From Halichoerus grypus (lineage: Eukaryota > Chordata > Mammalia > Carnivora > Phocidae), in assembly GCF_964656455.1 (NCBI RefSeq), contig NC_135726.1, positions 31,401,930 to 31,465,929 of the forward strand: a DNA stretch of 64,000 nucleotides. Reading direction: 5' to 3'. The notes under the pieces are model-generated. The model searched no databases, had not been told where the DNA came from, and was given only the letters and a program-made list of their open reading frames with translations. Each line of letters begins with the position of its first letter. Position 1 is the first letter of the stretch. Below are positions 21,491 to 32,850 of the stretch, piece by piece. The position numbers were made by a program, and so were the translations under genes.

Positions 21491-22655
21491 AAAAGCTTCT
21501 GTACAGCAAAGTAAACCATTAACCAAACGAAAAGACAACCTATGGATGGTAGAAAATATTTGCAAATCACATACCTGATGAGGGATTAATATCCCAAACA
21601 TACAAGGAACTTCTACAACTCAATAGCAAAACAATCAAGAAATGGGCAAAGGGACTGAATAGACATTTCAAAGAAGACATACAAATGGCCAACAGATACA
21701 TGGAAAGGGATTCCACATCACTAATCCTCAGGAAAATGCAAATCAAACCACAATAAATTGTCACCTTACACCTGTTAAAAGTTCCATTATCAAAAAGACA
21801 AGTGATAACAAATGCTGGCAAGGATGTGGAGAAAAGAGAACCCTTGTACACTGTTGGGGTTGTAAATTGGTACAGCCCTTATGGAAAACACTACAGAGGT
21901 TCCTCAGGAAACTAAAAATAAAACTACTATATGACTCAGGAATCCCACTTCTGGGTGTATAGCCAAAGGAAACAAAACTATTATCTTGAAGAGATATCTG
22001 TCCTCTCATGTTTATTGCAGTATTATTCACAATAGCCAAGGTAGAGACACAACTTCAGTGTCCATAAATGAATATATCAAGGGATTGTGAGATATATGTA
22101 TTTCATATATAATGAAATGTTATTCAACACCAAAAAATAGAAGGAAATCCTGTCATTTGTGACAACATGGATGAATCTGGAAGGCATTATGCTAAGTGAA
22201 ATAAACCAGACAGACAAAGATAAATGTAGCATGGTATCACTTATAAATGGAATCTAAAAAAGAAAAAAAAAAGTTGTACTTACAGAAATAGTAAAAAAGT
22301 GGTTGCAAGGAGCTGGGCAGGAGGGGAATAGGGAGAGGTTTGGAAAAAGGGTACAACATTTCATTTATAAAATGAATAAGATTTGAAGATCTAATGTATA
22401 ATATGGTGACTATAGTTGATACAGCTGTTGTGTATAATTGAAATTTACTAAGAGTAGCGTTTAAATGTTCTCACCAATACATAAAAGGTAAGTACATATG
22501 TGAAGGTGACAGATGTGTTAACTTAATGGGGCGGGGGTTTCTTTCACAACATATAGGTATATCAAATCATCACATTGTACACTTTAAATATTTTACATTT
22601 TGTCAATAGTGCCTCAATAAAGCTTGAAAAAATGTGAAAAAATATAAAGAAGTGG

Positions 22656-22994
22656 TAAAATGATCACCTGGATGTTGAGAATTTAGGAAACTTGTCTTGA
22701 AGAATAGTAGGGAGTTAGATGAACAGCAATAAATCCTATTCCCTTTCCACGTCTACCTTTGGGTGACATTGTAGCAGCCTTCTTCACTGACTCCTGGAGG
22801 AGTCTGTGAATACAACTGTTTCTCCTTACACTCACATATCACTAGTCCAAAAACACTTTAACTTTTCTATCAGTTGAAGTTAGGGTCTCTTGTAAACAAC
22901 ACGATCTTCACCAATACATGAAGGCTTAGACTTATGGGTCTCCAAGTCCTATTTTTCCACAAGAGATTCCTATCTTCCAAAGAGATTATCTATC
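22656..22994. other. Unique sequence, nothing recognised
   Basis: Non-repetitive spacer between the old L1 and an MLT1-like LTR; no coding signal. Confidence 0.45.
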
Positions 22995-23480
22995 AATTTG
23001 GGGGCCATATTGATTATCTACTGCCACAATAATGCTGTGTAATTAAAAACCGTAAAACCTCCGTAGCACACAATAATAAGCTTTTACTGAGCCAACAAGT
23101 CTGCAGGGTTGAATTGATCTGGACCAAGCTCAGCTGATCTTGGGTGGGCTCGCTCACATGTCGCTTAGATGGGTCACAGGGTGACTACCTGTGACCCATC
23201 TAAGAAAGATCTCAGCTGAGATGAGAGAATTGACTGCTCTATTCCAAGTGTCTGTCATCACCCATCATGAACACGTATGTTCATGTGGCCACAGTGGAGG
23301 GCAAGAGGTAACAAGTCTAATCATACAAAGTGGGATTCAAGCCTCAGTGTGCATCATGTTTGCTAACATCCCATTGGCCAATGCAAGTCACATGGCAGAT
23401 TCCAGACTCAGAGCGAGAGAGCATGACAAAGATACCTGGCAAATGGGATGGAAAACTGGGCCCCTTAATGCAACCCATCT
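22995..23480 (-). repeat. MLT1-like LTR (antisense), diverged
   Basis: It opens 'attatctactgccacaataatgctgtgtaa' and includes 'catcccattggccaatgcaagtcacatgg' before ending 'aacccatctaccatgag', the antisense order of several MaLR-type LTRs. Assignment to superfamily is probable only. A perfect 17-bp inverted repeat lies inside it (23164-23204). Confidence 0.5.
23164..23204. repeat. Perfect 17-bp inverted repeat, 7-base loop
   Basis: CTTAGATGGGTCACAGG at 23164-23180 is followed by the loop GTGACTA and its exact reverse complement CCTGTGACCCATCTAAG at 23188-23204. It could form a strong hairpin in single-stranded DNA or RNA. Confidence 0.98.
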
Positions 23481-23769
23481 ACCATGAGGGATATAACAAC
23501 TCATAATTAACAAGGCAGGGAAAGGACCAATGGGTACGGTCCTGTGATCCATTAGACACCCTTTCCTAAAGCTTTATACAAGCCTTGAACACTGATAGGA
23601 GGAGGGGTTATATTATTTTTTCAAGTGAGCTAGCTGAGCAGCCAGCATTTTCCCAAGGCTGCCCTGCTCTATTCAGAATAAAGACGCGGGCAATAGGCCA
23701 TGCTTGGATGCCTCAGACCATCTGCCAACAAAAACAGAAAAAAAAATTAATTATGAATGGTGTCTTCCC

Positions 23770-24310
23770 ATGCTAATCATTTATTGTAAAGGATTTCTCC
23801 AGCTTGTTTATAATAGCTGTTGCCTAAGGGTGCATGCTGTATAAATTGTCTGATTACAGGATACAGAGCGCTTCTTAATAGGCCTCAGCTGATTAGGAGA
23901 AGGGAAAGAAATTAAAGAGGCCATTTCCCTTTAGGTATGCAAATACCTCCCAGAACAAAAGATAAAGATATGATAGACCATGATGAAACACACCCTCTTT
24001 TCTTTTTTACCTTAAATTATGTACCAGGCAAGGAGCAAGCTTCATTGCATGTGTCAGCGGAGATGTGAATGGTCTAGTAATTGAAATAATACCAAAGCCA
24101 GAAATGCATGTTAGATGTCAAGCTAAACTAGCTCCCTGGGCAGCCCTGCAGCAAAGGGTAGTGTGCTGCTTGGATCTTTGGGTAAAATGGTCACTTCTTA
24201 CTTTGGGGTGATTTGACTTCGCCTTGTGGAGCTAAATTTGTTTGTACCACTTCGGTCTTCTCATTTCTGAAGCCAGAATTTACATGTCAACTGGCAGGGA
24301 GGGCGGTTGG
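23770..24310. promoter_or_regulatory. Candidate conserved non-coding element
   Basis: No repeat is recognised in this stretch. It contains a perfect POU octamer ATGCAAAT at 23937-23944, set in the 16-base palindrome AGGTATGCAAATACCT (23933-23948), and homeodomain-like cores near 23774, 23853 and 23890. Composition is AT-rich with long runs free of microsatellites. This resembles developmental enhancers, but only cross-species conservation could show it. Confidence 0.3.
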
Positions 24311-24406
24311 AAAGGCGGACTAAATGTGCTTGAAGAACAGTGAAAAACATAGATGTGCACAGACCCACCGTTCCTTATTCTCAGGCACACACAATTTCAC
24401 AGACAT

Positions 24407-24476
24407 ACACCACACACACACAGACACACACACCCCACAGACAAGGACATGGACACACACATACACACACACACGC
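24407..24476 (+). repeat. (CA)n imperfect microsatellite
   Basis: Interrupted CA-dinucleotide run with CAGA and CATA variants. It accounts for the overlapping open frames on the plus strand here. Confidence 0.9.
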
Positions 24477-24844
24477 AGGACCTTCTGCTTCTACAAATAT
24501 TTTCCTCTTAACGATGTTCCTTAGTGCTTTGAAGGGATATATCCAACATGGTATTTCCTTGTGATTTCACTTTCTTGGGGGGGAGCAGAGATCTCACAGG
24601 TCTCTCTTCTCAACCAACTTCCAAGCACTAAAATGCAGAGGTGCAGATGTTAAGAGTGGCTCCCAAGTGAGGATCCTAGCTGTTTGGAAGTAAATGCCCC
24701 AAACCCCAGATTTCAGGCACTTCCAAGCACCAATTACAGTCCCTGATGGATGAAGAGAGATCACTCGTGGAGCTTGCCTGGGCAGATCTTGCCTGCTTCA
24801 GAGTTCAGTAAATCTCACGTGCATCTTGTCAATGCTTCATTAGA

Positions 24845-25345
24845 GCTGAATTAGTTTTCTATTGCTGTATAACAAATTACTCCAAAATGTAGTGACTTAA
24901 GACAGCACCATTTATTATCTCACAGTGAATCAGGAACCTGGGTGCAGTGTAGCTGAGTCCTTGGTCCCAGGGTCTCACGAGGCTGCAAGCAAGGTGTCAG
25001 GCAGGGCTGAGATCTCATCTGAAGGCTTGACAGGAGAAGGATCCACATCCAAGCTCACTCATGTCGTTGTCAGCAGAAATCAGTTCCTGTAGGCTGTTGA
25101 CCAAAGGAATCAGTTCCTGTAGGCTGTTCCTTTATCTGGGCAAGCTGACAGAAAGAGCCGGGGGGAATGCCAGGAAGATGGAAGTGACAATCTTTTATAA
25201 CCTAATCTCAGAAGTGGTATCACATCACATTTGCTGTGTTCTATGAATCAGAAACAAGTCGTCAAGACCAAGCCCACCCCAAGGGGAGGAAATTACACAA
25301 GACAGGGGTCATTGGGAGTCATGTTAGGAGGCTACCTCCCACAAG
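24845..25345 (-). repeat. MLT1-like LTR (antisense)
   Basis: 'ttctattgctgtataacaaattactcc', 'atttattatctcacag', 'gtctcacgaggctgcaagcaagg' and 'ggaggctacctcccaca' are in the antisense order of an old MaLR-type LTR. It contains a small internal duplication at 25078-25128. Confidence 0.65.
25078..25128 (+). repeat. 21-bp exact direct repeat, 30-bp period
   Basis: AATCAGTTCCTGTAGGCTGT plus a final T occurs at 25078-25098 and again at 25108-25128, separated by GACCAAAGG. It is a local duplication within the LTR. Confidence 0.97.
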
Positions 25346-25684
25346 ACCCGCTTGGCATCATTTACCATAGATAATCCTGTCAGGAAACTTCCGCCAAGTC
25401 CCCTCTTGCTGCTTGGATCAACCCCTAAAGCTGGCTCAGGCTGTCTGCCTTTGTAATTGTGGTTCCCTCCACACACTCTCTAAGTGATTCATTATTTTCT
25501 TATCATTTGAATATCAATAAAGATGTCACCCTCTCAAAAAAAGTTTTTTTCAACCCCTATCTAAGCTAGTTATTTATTTCTAATCATTTACTTGTTATCT
25601 CATTAACCCGTTTTGTTTTTTCCATAGCCTTCATGAAAAAAACTAGCTAATTATTCACTCCTTTATAATTGTCACTTCCTGCTC
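25346..25684. other. Unique sequence, nothing recognised
   Basis: No repeat family or reading frame of note. A 7-T run and 'ctcattaacccgttttg' lie near 25550-25615. Confidence 0.4.
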
Positions 25685-25815
25685 TGGACTCTAAGCACTG
25701 AAAGGAAAGAAAGACCTGGTCAGTCTTGTTCAGCATTATATTGGTACCTAGAACGGTGCACATACTAGGTGCATTATAAATATTTGATGACTTAATGAAT
25801 AAATGAATGAGTCCA
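25685..25815 (+). repeat. L2 3' end fragment
   Basis: 'ggactctaagcactgaaagg', 'ggtacctagaacggtgcacatactaggtgc' and 'aataaatgaatga' follow the sense L2 3' end. Confidence 0.65.
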
Positions 25816-26054
25816 ATGTCATGTGACTCAAGAAAACTCAGCTTCCAAGTTCTCCTGTATTTATCCCTACCACTATACAAATATTCTATGAGTTTAAGTA
25901 GACTTATGAAAGTCACTACAAAACTGAACCATTTAGAAACATGTTTTTGGTTGATAGTACCCAGTCACAACTGAGGGGAAAATGTTTGTTTTTTTAAAAT
26001 TACATAAATTTTTAAAATTAGTTCTAAAGTTACTTCAAAAGCAAATTATATTTG

Positions 26055-27164
26055 CTTTGTTTTTTCACAGAAGAGAGACATTATTTATTTATTTATCTAT
26101 TTATCTAAAATTTTGTTAGTTAACATACAGTGCAATATTGGTTTCTAGAGTAGAATTCAGTGATTCATCACTTACTTACAACACCCAGGGCTCATCACAA
26201 CAAGTGGCCCCTTTAATACCCATCACCCATTAGCCCAACCCCCACCCCTTCCCTCCATTAACCCTCAGTTTGTTCTCTATCATTAAGAGTCACAATGGCT
26301 TGTTTCTCTCTCTCCTTTTTTACTTTCCCTCCTTCCCATATGTTCATCTGTTTTCTTTCTTAAATTCCACATATGAGTGAGATCATATGGTATTTGTCTT
26401 TCTCTGACTGACTTATTTCACTTAGCATACTACACTCTACCTCTATCCATGTCATTGCAAATGGCAAGATTTCATTTTTTGATGGCTGAGTAATATTCCA
26501 TTGGATATGTATACCACATCTTCTTTATCCATTCATTAGTCGATGGACTTTTGGGCTCTCTCCATAGTTTGGCTATTGTGGATACTGCTGCTACAAACAT
26601 CGAGGTGCATGTACCCCTTTGAATCTGTATTTTTGTGTCCTTGGGGTAAATACCTAGTAGTGTAATTGCTGGATCGTAGGGTAGTTCTATTTTTAACTTT
26701 CTGAGGAACCCAAACTGTTCTCCAGAATGACTGCACCAGTTTGCATTCCCACCAACTGTGCAAGAGGGTTCCCCTTTCTCTGCATCCTCACCAACACCTA
26801 TTATTTCCTGGGTTGTTAATTTTAACCATCCTGACAGGTGCAAGGTGGTATCTCATCACGGTTTTGATTTATATTTCACTGATGAGGAGTGATGCTGAGC
26901 ATCTTTCTATGTGTCCATTAGCCATCTGGATGTCTTCTTTGGAAAAGTGTCCATTCATGTCTTCTGCCCATTTCTTAACTGGATTATTTGTTTTTTGGGT
27001 GTTGACTTTGGTAAGTTCTTTATAGATTTTGGATACTAACCCTTTTTCAGATATGTTGTTTACAAACATCTTCTCCCATTCCGTAGGCTGCCTTTTAGTT
27101 TTGTTGATTGTTTCCTTCGCTGTGCAGAAGCTTTTTATCTTGATGAAGTCCCAATGGTTCATTT
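26055..27164 (-). mobile_element. 5'-truncated carnivore LINE-1, antisense
   Basis: It reads from the 3' UTR at 26055 to an abrupt 5' truncation inside ORF2 at 27164. A perfect 18-bp target-site duplication, AAAAGCAAATTATATTTG, lies at 26037-26054 and 27165-27182. The insertion landed at the edge of an older L1 that continues on the plus strand from 27183. Divergence is modest, so it is a fairly recent insertion compared with its host. Confidence 0.96.
26472..27162 (-). pseudogene. L1 ORF2 C-terminal remnant, two frames
   Basis: On the minus strand 27162-26869 reads as ORF2 (for example [32 protein letters not shown]) and 26843-26472 continues it in another frame (LPYDPAITLLGIYP, WIKKMWYTYPMEYYSAIKK). 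A frameshift between them, near 26845-26870, breaks the protein. Only the C-terminal third of ORF2 is present. Confidence 0.88.
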
Positions 27165-27182
27165 AAAAGCAAATTATATTTG

Positions 27183-27676
27183 TATACCAATGTTCATAGC
27201 AACATGATTCATAATAGCCAAAAAAGTGGCAACAGTCCAAATGACCATCAACTGATAAAGGGATAAATAAAATGTGGTATATCCATAGAACAGAATATCT
27301 GCTGGCAACAAAAAGGAATAAAATACCAAGACATGCTACAATATGAATGAATATGCTAAGTCAAAAAAGCCAGTCACAAAGAATCATATACTACGTGATT
27401 CCACTTATGTGAAATATCCAGAATAGGCAAATCTACAGAATCAGAAAGTATATTAGTAGCTGCCTAGGGCTGGATGGGATGAAGGTTTTGGTAGGGAATG
27501 ACAGCTAAGGCTTTCTTTTTAGGGTGATGAAAATGTTCTCAAATTGATTGTGTTGAAGGTTGTACAACTCTGTGAACATACTCAAAGCCATTGAATTGTA
27601 CATTTTAAATGAGTGACTTGCACGGTATGTGAATTACATCTCAATAAAGCTGTTAGAAACCAAACAAACAAACAAA
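27183..27676 (+). repeat. Older L1 3' end (L1M-type)
   Basis: 'ttcatagcaacatgattcataatagcc', 'ccatcaactgataaaggg' and the ending 'gaattacatctcaataaagctgtt' are those of an old L1. It is the host into which the antisense L1 was inserted. The A-rich end is followed by (CAAA)n at about 27660-27676. Confidence 0.82.
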
Positions 27677-28602
27677 AATGTGACCCTGAACTGACTCAGA
27701 GAGTTTGCTAAGCTAGGAATGAAGTAGAGATATAGGTTTTTCCCTAAGTTACATTATTTAACTTTGAGTTTTAAAAAAACTAATTAGTCATGCACTCTTC
27801 TTATGGGAAAAGTAAGTTTCATATACCTTATTTATTTATTTATTTTTGCTTTGAGTTGCTTCAGAGGTAATGAAATTATAGTTGAAGATATATTTCATTA
27901 TCTTTAAAAGCTGAATAAAACTGTTCTTTATTCTTGGATAATGAGCCCTTCCTGCCAATTTGGAAAGGACTAAGGTCAATGCTTGTTGGTACCCAAAACA
28001 TATGTGAATATTAAACATACTTCCAGCCAACACCAACTGTCTAAACTAGGACTTGTATCTGTTCCCTCTCTGCATTAATTTAATATATCCACAGCAGACC
28101 CAAAGAATCTCTCTAAGGCCTCTTTCTCGATCTCTTGCTGCTAAAACTGAGCTTATTTTCTTATGTTGAAGTTCTGAGAAGCACAAGTGGGAGACAGAGA
28201 GGGAGGTCTGGCTGTATCAGTTAGAGCCATCTTTCGAGATGAACGGACCCCCTCTCTGCGCCCCCCCCCCGGCAGGTGCTGTTGATGCCCCACAGGATTT
28301 TCTGGTCCCATACCATTTCCTTGCACACCAGCCCGACTTTCAACTAGAACACCTGCCTTCTCTCCTTGAGGGCTTTCTCTAGCTGCCAGAGCCACTTCCT
28401 GTTTTTGCCACAGGCCACGAGTGCAGGGGCCACACAATGTGGGAGCAGCCCTCAGCCAATGCGTCCATGAGGAGTGGCTCTGCGGTACAACCAGCACCCT
28501 CTCAGCTCCCCGAGGGGATAAAGCTCCAGTTGCCCTCCCAGGTAGTCTACTTCGTACCACGTCTTCAATTGGCTTCTTTTCTTTCCCTGTCTTACTTCCC
28601 GT
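27677..28602. other. Unique sequence, no gene seen
   Basis: A TTTA run lies at 27825-27845 and a C homopolymer at 28261-28270. The 173-codon minus-strand open frame at 28153-28674 shows no recognisable family and runs into the next repeat, so I do not call it coding. Confidence 0.45.
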
Positions 28603-29062
28603 GATGGTTGACTTTATGCGCCAACTTGGCTGGGCCACAGATGTTTGGCCAAACATCATTCTGGATGTTTCCATGAGAAATGTGTTTGGACGAGATTTAC
28701 GTTTAAGTCAGTGGGCTTTGAGTAAAGCGAATTGCCCTCCATAATGTGGGCAGGTCGCATCTAGTCAGTAGAAGGCCTGAATAGAACAGAAGGCTGGGGG
28801 CCTCCTCTGAGCAAGAAGGAATCTCCAGCGGACTGCGGTTGGACTTAAGCTGCAACATCAGCCCTTCTCCCCAGCAGAAGGCCTTTGCATCTTCTGGAGT
28901 CTCCCCAAATCTTTCCTGAGTCTAGCCTATGGTCTCCCCCATCAGACTGGGCACTGGCCAAACTTCTACAACTATGGGAGCTAATTCCTTAAGATAAATC
29001 TCTTCCTCTGTATATTCACATATCCTACTGGTTCTGTTTCTCGGGGAGCCTGACTAGTAGAC
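28603..29062 (+). repeat. Ancient LTR-like interspersed repeat
   Basis: 'gatggttgactttatgcgccaacttggctgggcca' through 'gaaggcctgaatagaaca' and 'ggttctgtttctcggggagcctgactag' follows a mammalian repeat I know by sight as an LTR-like medium-reiteration element. I do not name the family. Confidence 0.6.
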
Positions 29063-29239
29063 TTCCCCACTGAAATTTCTTAGAATAACCTCTCGAACAA
29101 ATTACTTGCACTTGAATCCTGGTCTCAGGAGCCTATTTCCGGGGTAACCTACATAAGACAGATCCTGAGCACCGCAGTGAGAAGAGACGTGTGATCCTGG
29201 GTAGGAGGCACCTTATGTGCTAAATTGAGCAAGTTAAGA

Positions 29240-29425
29240 ATTGGACATTTACTATGTATTGTCACACATGGCTCTGTCTTATGGACAGTATATCCACCAA
29301 TCCTCCCTATAACTGTGCACTCTGGCACTCCTGCCGGCCCCTTTTTACAGACAAGAAAAGCGATCCAAAGGTTAATATGGGGATTAAACCCCCAAATAGC
29401 TGACTGCAGCATTTGCATCCTAAAT
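29240..29425 (-). repeat. MIR fragment (antisense)
   Basis: 'ttacagacaagaaaagcgatccaaaggttaa' and 'gggattaaaccc' follow the antisense MIR core, in diverged form. Confidence 0.4.
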
Positions 29426-30682
29426 TGCTCTTCTCTAGTGCCGGACACTTACGTATCAAGCCAAGAAAATAGAAAATGATTTCCACACTGCGGCACCACA
29501 CATTCCTGCTGGAGACAACGCTCTGACAGGACAGCAAGGTGTAACCGGACAGGAAGCTTGACTCCACACCCTCCTAGGCTCTTCCAACAGATCTGCTGCT
29601 GGGGGCAAAAATTCCTGTTTCAAAGAAAAGTGTGCCTTTGAAGAAATAAAAAGAGAGGGAGGGAGAGAAAAGAGGCAGGGAGGGGGGAGGCTGAAAGTAC
29701 GAAAAAGGACTTCAGGAGTCTTGGAAAGCAAACGGCTTTTGCAAAGCAACGTTTTGATGAGTTAAGTGCAAATGAATTAGGAATAATGAGAAACACATGG
29801 GCTAAATTTTCCTTAAAATATACGAGTTTAAAAATGAAGAGGAAAAAGTGCTTGGGGAAAAATGTGTTTTAAGTTTTAGCCAAACTGAAAACATTCACAA
29901 AATGGATCAAGATATGTGTTGAGCCCACAAAATGACTAGGTTGGTCCATCCTGGGCAGATGGAGTGATAGAGAGACAGATGAACAGTGGAGGGATACATG
30001 CTGGGCTAGCCCAGGACAGAGCTTTGCAGGAGAGCTGATCTGGGCTCCCTGAGAGCTTCTAGTTGGGAATTTAGAGCAATATTGCTTTTCTTTCATTTAT
30101 TTCTCCAAGCAACACAAGGTACTGCACTCTGAGTGCAATCCTAATGAATAAATAATACAGTCATTTGAAAAGCTGTTTGTTGAGAACACAAAATATATTT
30201 GGTGTGTTTTTTGTTTTTTGGGTTTTTTTTTTTTTTTTTAGTCCTTCCAAATCTGTATGAGCAAGAAACAAGGAAGATACACAGGGATTCCAGAGGCCGG
30301 CAGAATGCACAAGCCAGAAGGACTTAACTCAGCTGTTTCCAGCTTCTGGGTGGTAAGAAGGACATGTGTCAACAAGGAAGGACCACAGAGGCCAAAACTC
30401 CCTGTTGCCAGCAGAGCAGTAATCCAGCCAGAGGGTTCCCTGGAAGGCAGAGCAGGACTTTCTGTGAAGAGCTCACCCGGGGCACTAATTCTCTTCATAA
30501 GCACCAGGGTCCACGGTACCTCCCCATCTTATCAATTGGAGGCAGTGATGCTTTCCACTGAGTCCTATTCACACTCTCAGAAACAAAGACCAGAGTTCCA
30601 TTTTTATTTTTGACCAACATAATTTCTAGGTAACAGAAAAATGGAAATACTGGGAAATATTTACTTATTAAACAACAACGAC
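29426..30682. other. Unique sequence with low-complexity tracts
   Basis: A purine run lies at 29640-29695 and a T-rich run at 30203-30240. The latter could be the tail of an unrecognised antisense retroposon. Overlapping frames at 30238-30613 on both strands are not convincing. Confidence 0.4.
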
Positions 30683-30868
30683 GGGGCGCCTGGGTGGCTC
30701 AGTCGTTAAGTGTCTGCCTTCGGCTCAGGTCATGATCCCAGGGTCCTGGGATCGAGCCCCGCATCGGGCTCCCTGCTCGGCCGGGAGCCTGCTTCTCCCT
30801 CTCCAACTCTCTCTGCTTGTGTTCCCTCTCTGTCAAAAATAAATAAAATCTTTAAAAAAAAAAAAACA
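30683..30868 (+). mobile_element. CAN SINE
   Basis: Head 'gggcgcctgggtggctcagtcg', body and poly-A tail, flanked by AACAACGAC at 30674-30682 and 30869-30877. Confidence 0.95.
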
Positions 30869-30877
30869 AACAACGAC

Positions 30878-31659
30878 AACACTGTGGTCTAGTACTGGCT
30901 TCCAAAGAGCTTTATAAGGTCCCGAACTATCACTGATGATACCGGGTCTGGATGAACACGTAAACACACACAATGGGTCTTGAATTTGTTTTCATGAGTA
31001 TGAGCCTGGGAAACCCACTACTCTAGGAAAACAAAAAAAGTCAAAAAAAAGTCCGCCCTTCCTCACGGTGGCCCACAGGGAGACCAGGTAACTCCATGGC
31101 CACTGTTGACTCCACTCTGTTTCCACAATGGGCCACAAGGAAGCCAAGAATCCAGATGTAGGAATAGACACCACTTTGGAGGAATATAGAGAATACTGGG
31201 TTTTCCAGTTTTGGAGATGAGCCAGGGCTGGAAACAGAATAAAAGAAGAGCAAGCTCCTAAAAGGAGACCCCATGGCCCCGCCCTGAGCAACATGGAGGG
31301 ATGTCTTTGACTTTTTTGGCTGACTACTGTCCTTCGCCAAGACTAACAAACTTACTGTTGTGAGTGGAGGGCCTTATGGGGTTCAAAGAATATGGTTTTG
31401 GGGCTTTGGGGTCCAACTTGTCTCAGTCCCCTTTAACGCCTAGAATGTTCTTAGAAAATAAAACCCCTGATTGTCGCTGAAAACACGGAAGAAGAAAAAT
31501 GGCTTTGCCTCCACATTCTCTCTGTGTTCAAGATAATCAAAGAAAATCAATGCAAACCTAAGGACTTGGGGGAGGAAATGGGAGAAGGAATTGTTCTACG
31601 AAAAGGAAAAGAAAAATGGTCTTTTTTGAGGCTTCTTTTGAAAGAAAAGAGCCCCCATT
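30878..31659. other. Unique sequence, no gene seen
   Basis: Overlapping minus-strand frames at 30992-31349 lack any family motif. No repeat is recognised. Confidence 0.4.
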
Positions 31660-31825
31660 TTAGAGGCAAACAGCTCATTCTATCACTTACCAGGTGAACA
31701 AACAACTTAACTTTTCTGAGCCTCAATTTTCTCTCCTATAAAATGGGGGCAGATTTGCAGGGCATTGTAAGGATTAGAAGTGATACAGGTGACACATCTG
31801 CTCATAGTAGATAATTGGTACCTTC
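31660..31825 (+). repeat. MIR SINE
   Basis: 'cagctcattctatcacttacc', 'cttttctgagcctcaattttctctcctataaaatgggggcag' and 'gcattgtaaggattagaag' give the sense MIR core and 3' part in order. Confidence 0.75.
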
Positions 31826-32717
31826 AAGCCACTTGCTATCATCTCGACTAGTTGGGGAACATGAAATTGACATGCAACTACACAGAAGCAAGGAGTTTCA
31901 GTTCCCATCTGTCTGCGGAGCAGGATAAGTGGAGGGAAATCTTTGAATGTTCTTGGAGTCTCAGCAGAGCCGTGTAGGCTTCCTGCACAGCAACAGTTCT
32001 GTGGAGGTGGAGTGACATTTCTGAAAAGCTTTGATTGACACCTTCAGCCATAAAAGTAAAATAAAATAAAGTAACTTCTGTCTTATTAAGAAATACAGAG
32101 AACCCTCCTCTAGATCACCCACCTGAAACACAAAAAGGATCAGGCTTTGCCAGAAATGAAAATTAGTCTCAAGATGCATTTCAGGAGAGCCCCTTGGTCC
32201 TTCCTTACAGGAATGACATTGCCACAGCTGACCAAGAAGGCATGAGGCATGCAGTGCTTCCCTCAGAAAAGCAATGGGGAAAGTCATGGCCACGCATGTC
32301 TAGAAATTTTTGCCAGCAATCAAGGATGGACTATTTCAGGGAAATTACTCAGTGCATCTTCTACAGCTACATTTCTTAAGATCTGTTCCTTAGGTCTTTA
32401 GAGATGTTAATAATTAAAAAGAAGTTCTGTAGGCAAGTTCGAGAAACACCCTGTTAAACATTATAAAACTTGTTTCTTTAGTAGTGATCATTCTAGGATG
32501 TTTTATATACTCTACAAAACCTGGGAATCTTGCAGAGAGGAATGCAGCTTGGAGCTTTTCCCATATTTACTTGCTCTCAGATCCCTTTTATGGAGGAATG
32601 TGTCAAGAACCGCATGCTCCCAAGAATCCACCTTGAGAAGGCTGATAGAAGCAACGTTGATCCATCAGCCAATTGTTTTTCCTTCCTGGTTAGGGAGAGG
32701 GAATTTTTTATTTAATC
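31826..32717. other. Unique sequence, nothing recognised
   Basis: Small open frames on both strands, none with a recognisable motif. Confidence 0.4.
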
Positions 32718-32742
32718 ATCTTTTGTTGTTGTTGTTGTTGTT
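32718..32742 (+). repeat. (TTG)n microsatellite
   Basis: Six TTG units followed by TTTTGG. Confidence 0.9.
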
Positions 32743-32754
32743 TTGGTTTTACAT

Positions 32755-32850
32755 CTCTGGTTCTCCAACCATCATCTGAGTCATCTAGGCATCTTTCAAA
32801 GAAAAAACTATTTTACTTCTGAAGCCCATCCCAGATTCCCAGAGAAAGCA
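32755..32850 (+). repeat. Possible MER5-like fragment
   Basis: 'ctggttctccaaccatcatctgagtcatctaggcatc' resembles the MER5A opening ('cagtggttctcaaac...catcagaatcacctgg'). Weak. Confidence 0.35.

Larger units (their letters stand above)
18190..22250 (+). pseudogene. L1 ORF2 remnant (endonuclease and reverse transcriptase)
   Basis: The endonuclease part begins near 'ttactttaaatgaaaatggactaaa'. The reverse-transcriptase part keeps readable pieces such as [12 protein letters not shown] and [11 protein letters not shown] in the open piece 19857-20114, and DMILYIENLKDSTKTLLELI in 20382-20669. The catalytic block that should read F-A-D-D reads F-A-G-D at 20370-20381. About 130-160 bases appear to be missing just upstream, between roughly 20305 and 20340. 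Two SINEs (19190-19412, 21291-21490) also cut the frame. Non-functional beyond doubt. Confidence 0.85.
16530..22655 (+). mobile_element. Old, nearly full-length LINE-1 (L1M-type), heavily decayed
   Basis: The landmarks of an L1 are collinear: ORF1-like sequence from 16530 (interrupted about 16705-17055) to about 17650, an inter-ORF stretch, ORF2 endonuclease-like sequence from about 18190, reverse transcriptase at about 19800-20670, the C-terminal region to about 22250, and an AT-rich 3' UTR ending 'gcctcaataaagcttgaaaa'. It carries three CAN SINEs inside (16760-16871, 19190-19412, 21291-21490). Many stops and frameshifts break both ORFs, and the longest open ORF2 pieces are under 120 codons. 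The 3' end looks like the older L1M subfamilies rather than the young carnivore L1 seen at 854-1601. Confidence 0.88.

Noticed and set aside
24324..24564. Overlapping His/Thr-rich ORFs
   Set aside because: Produced by the (CA)n microsatellite.
28153..28674. 173-codon minus-strand ORF, the longest in the window
   Set aside because: No recognisable domain, high proline/arginine/serine content typical of GC-rich non-coding frames, and it runs into an LTR-like repeat.
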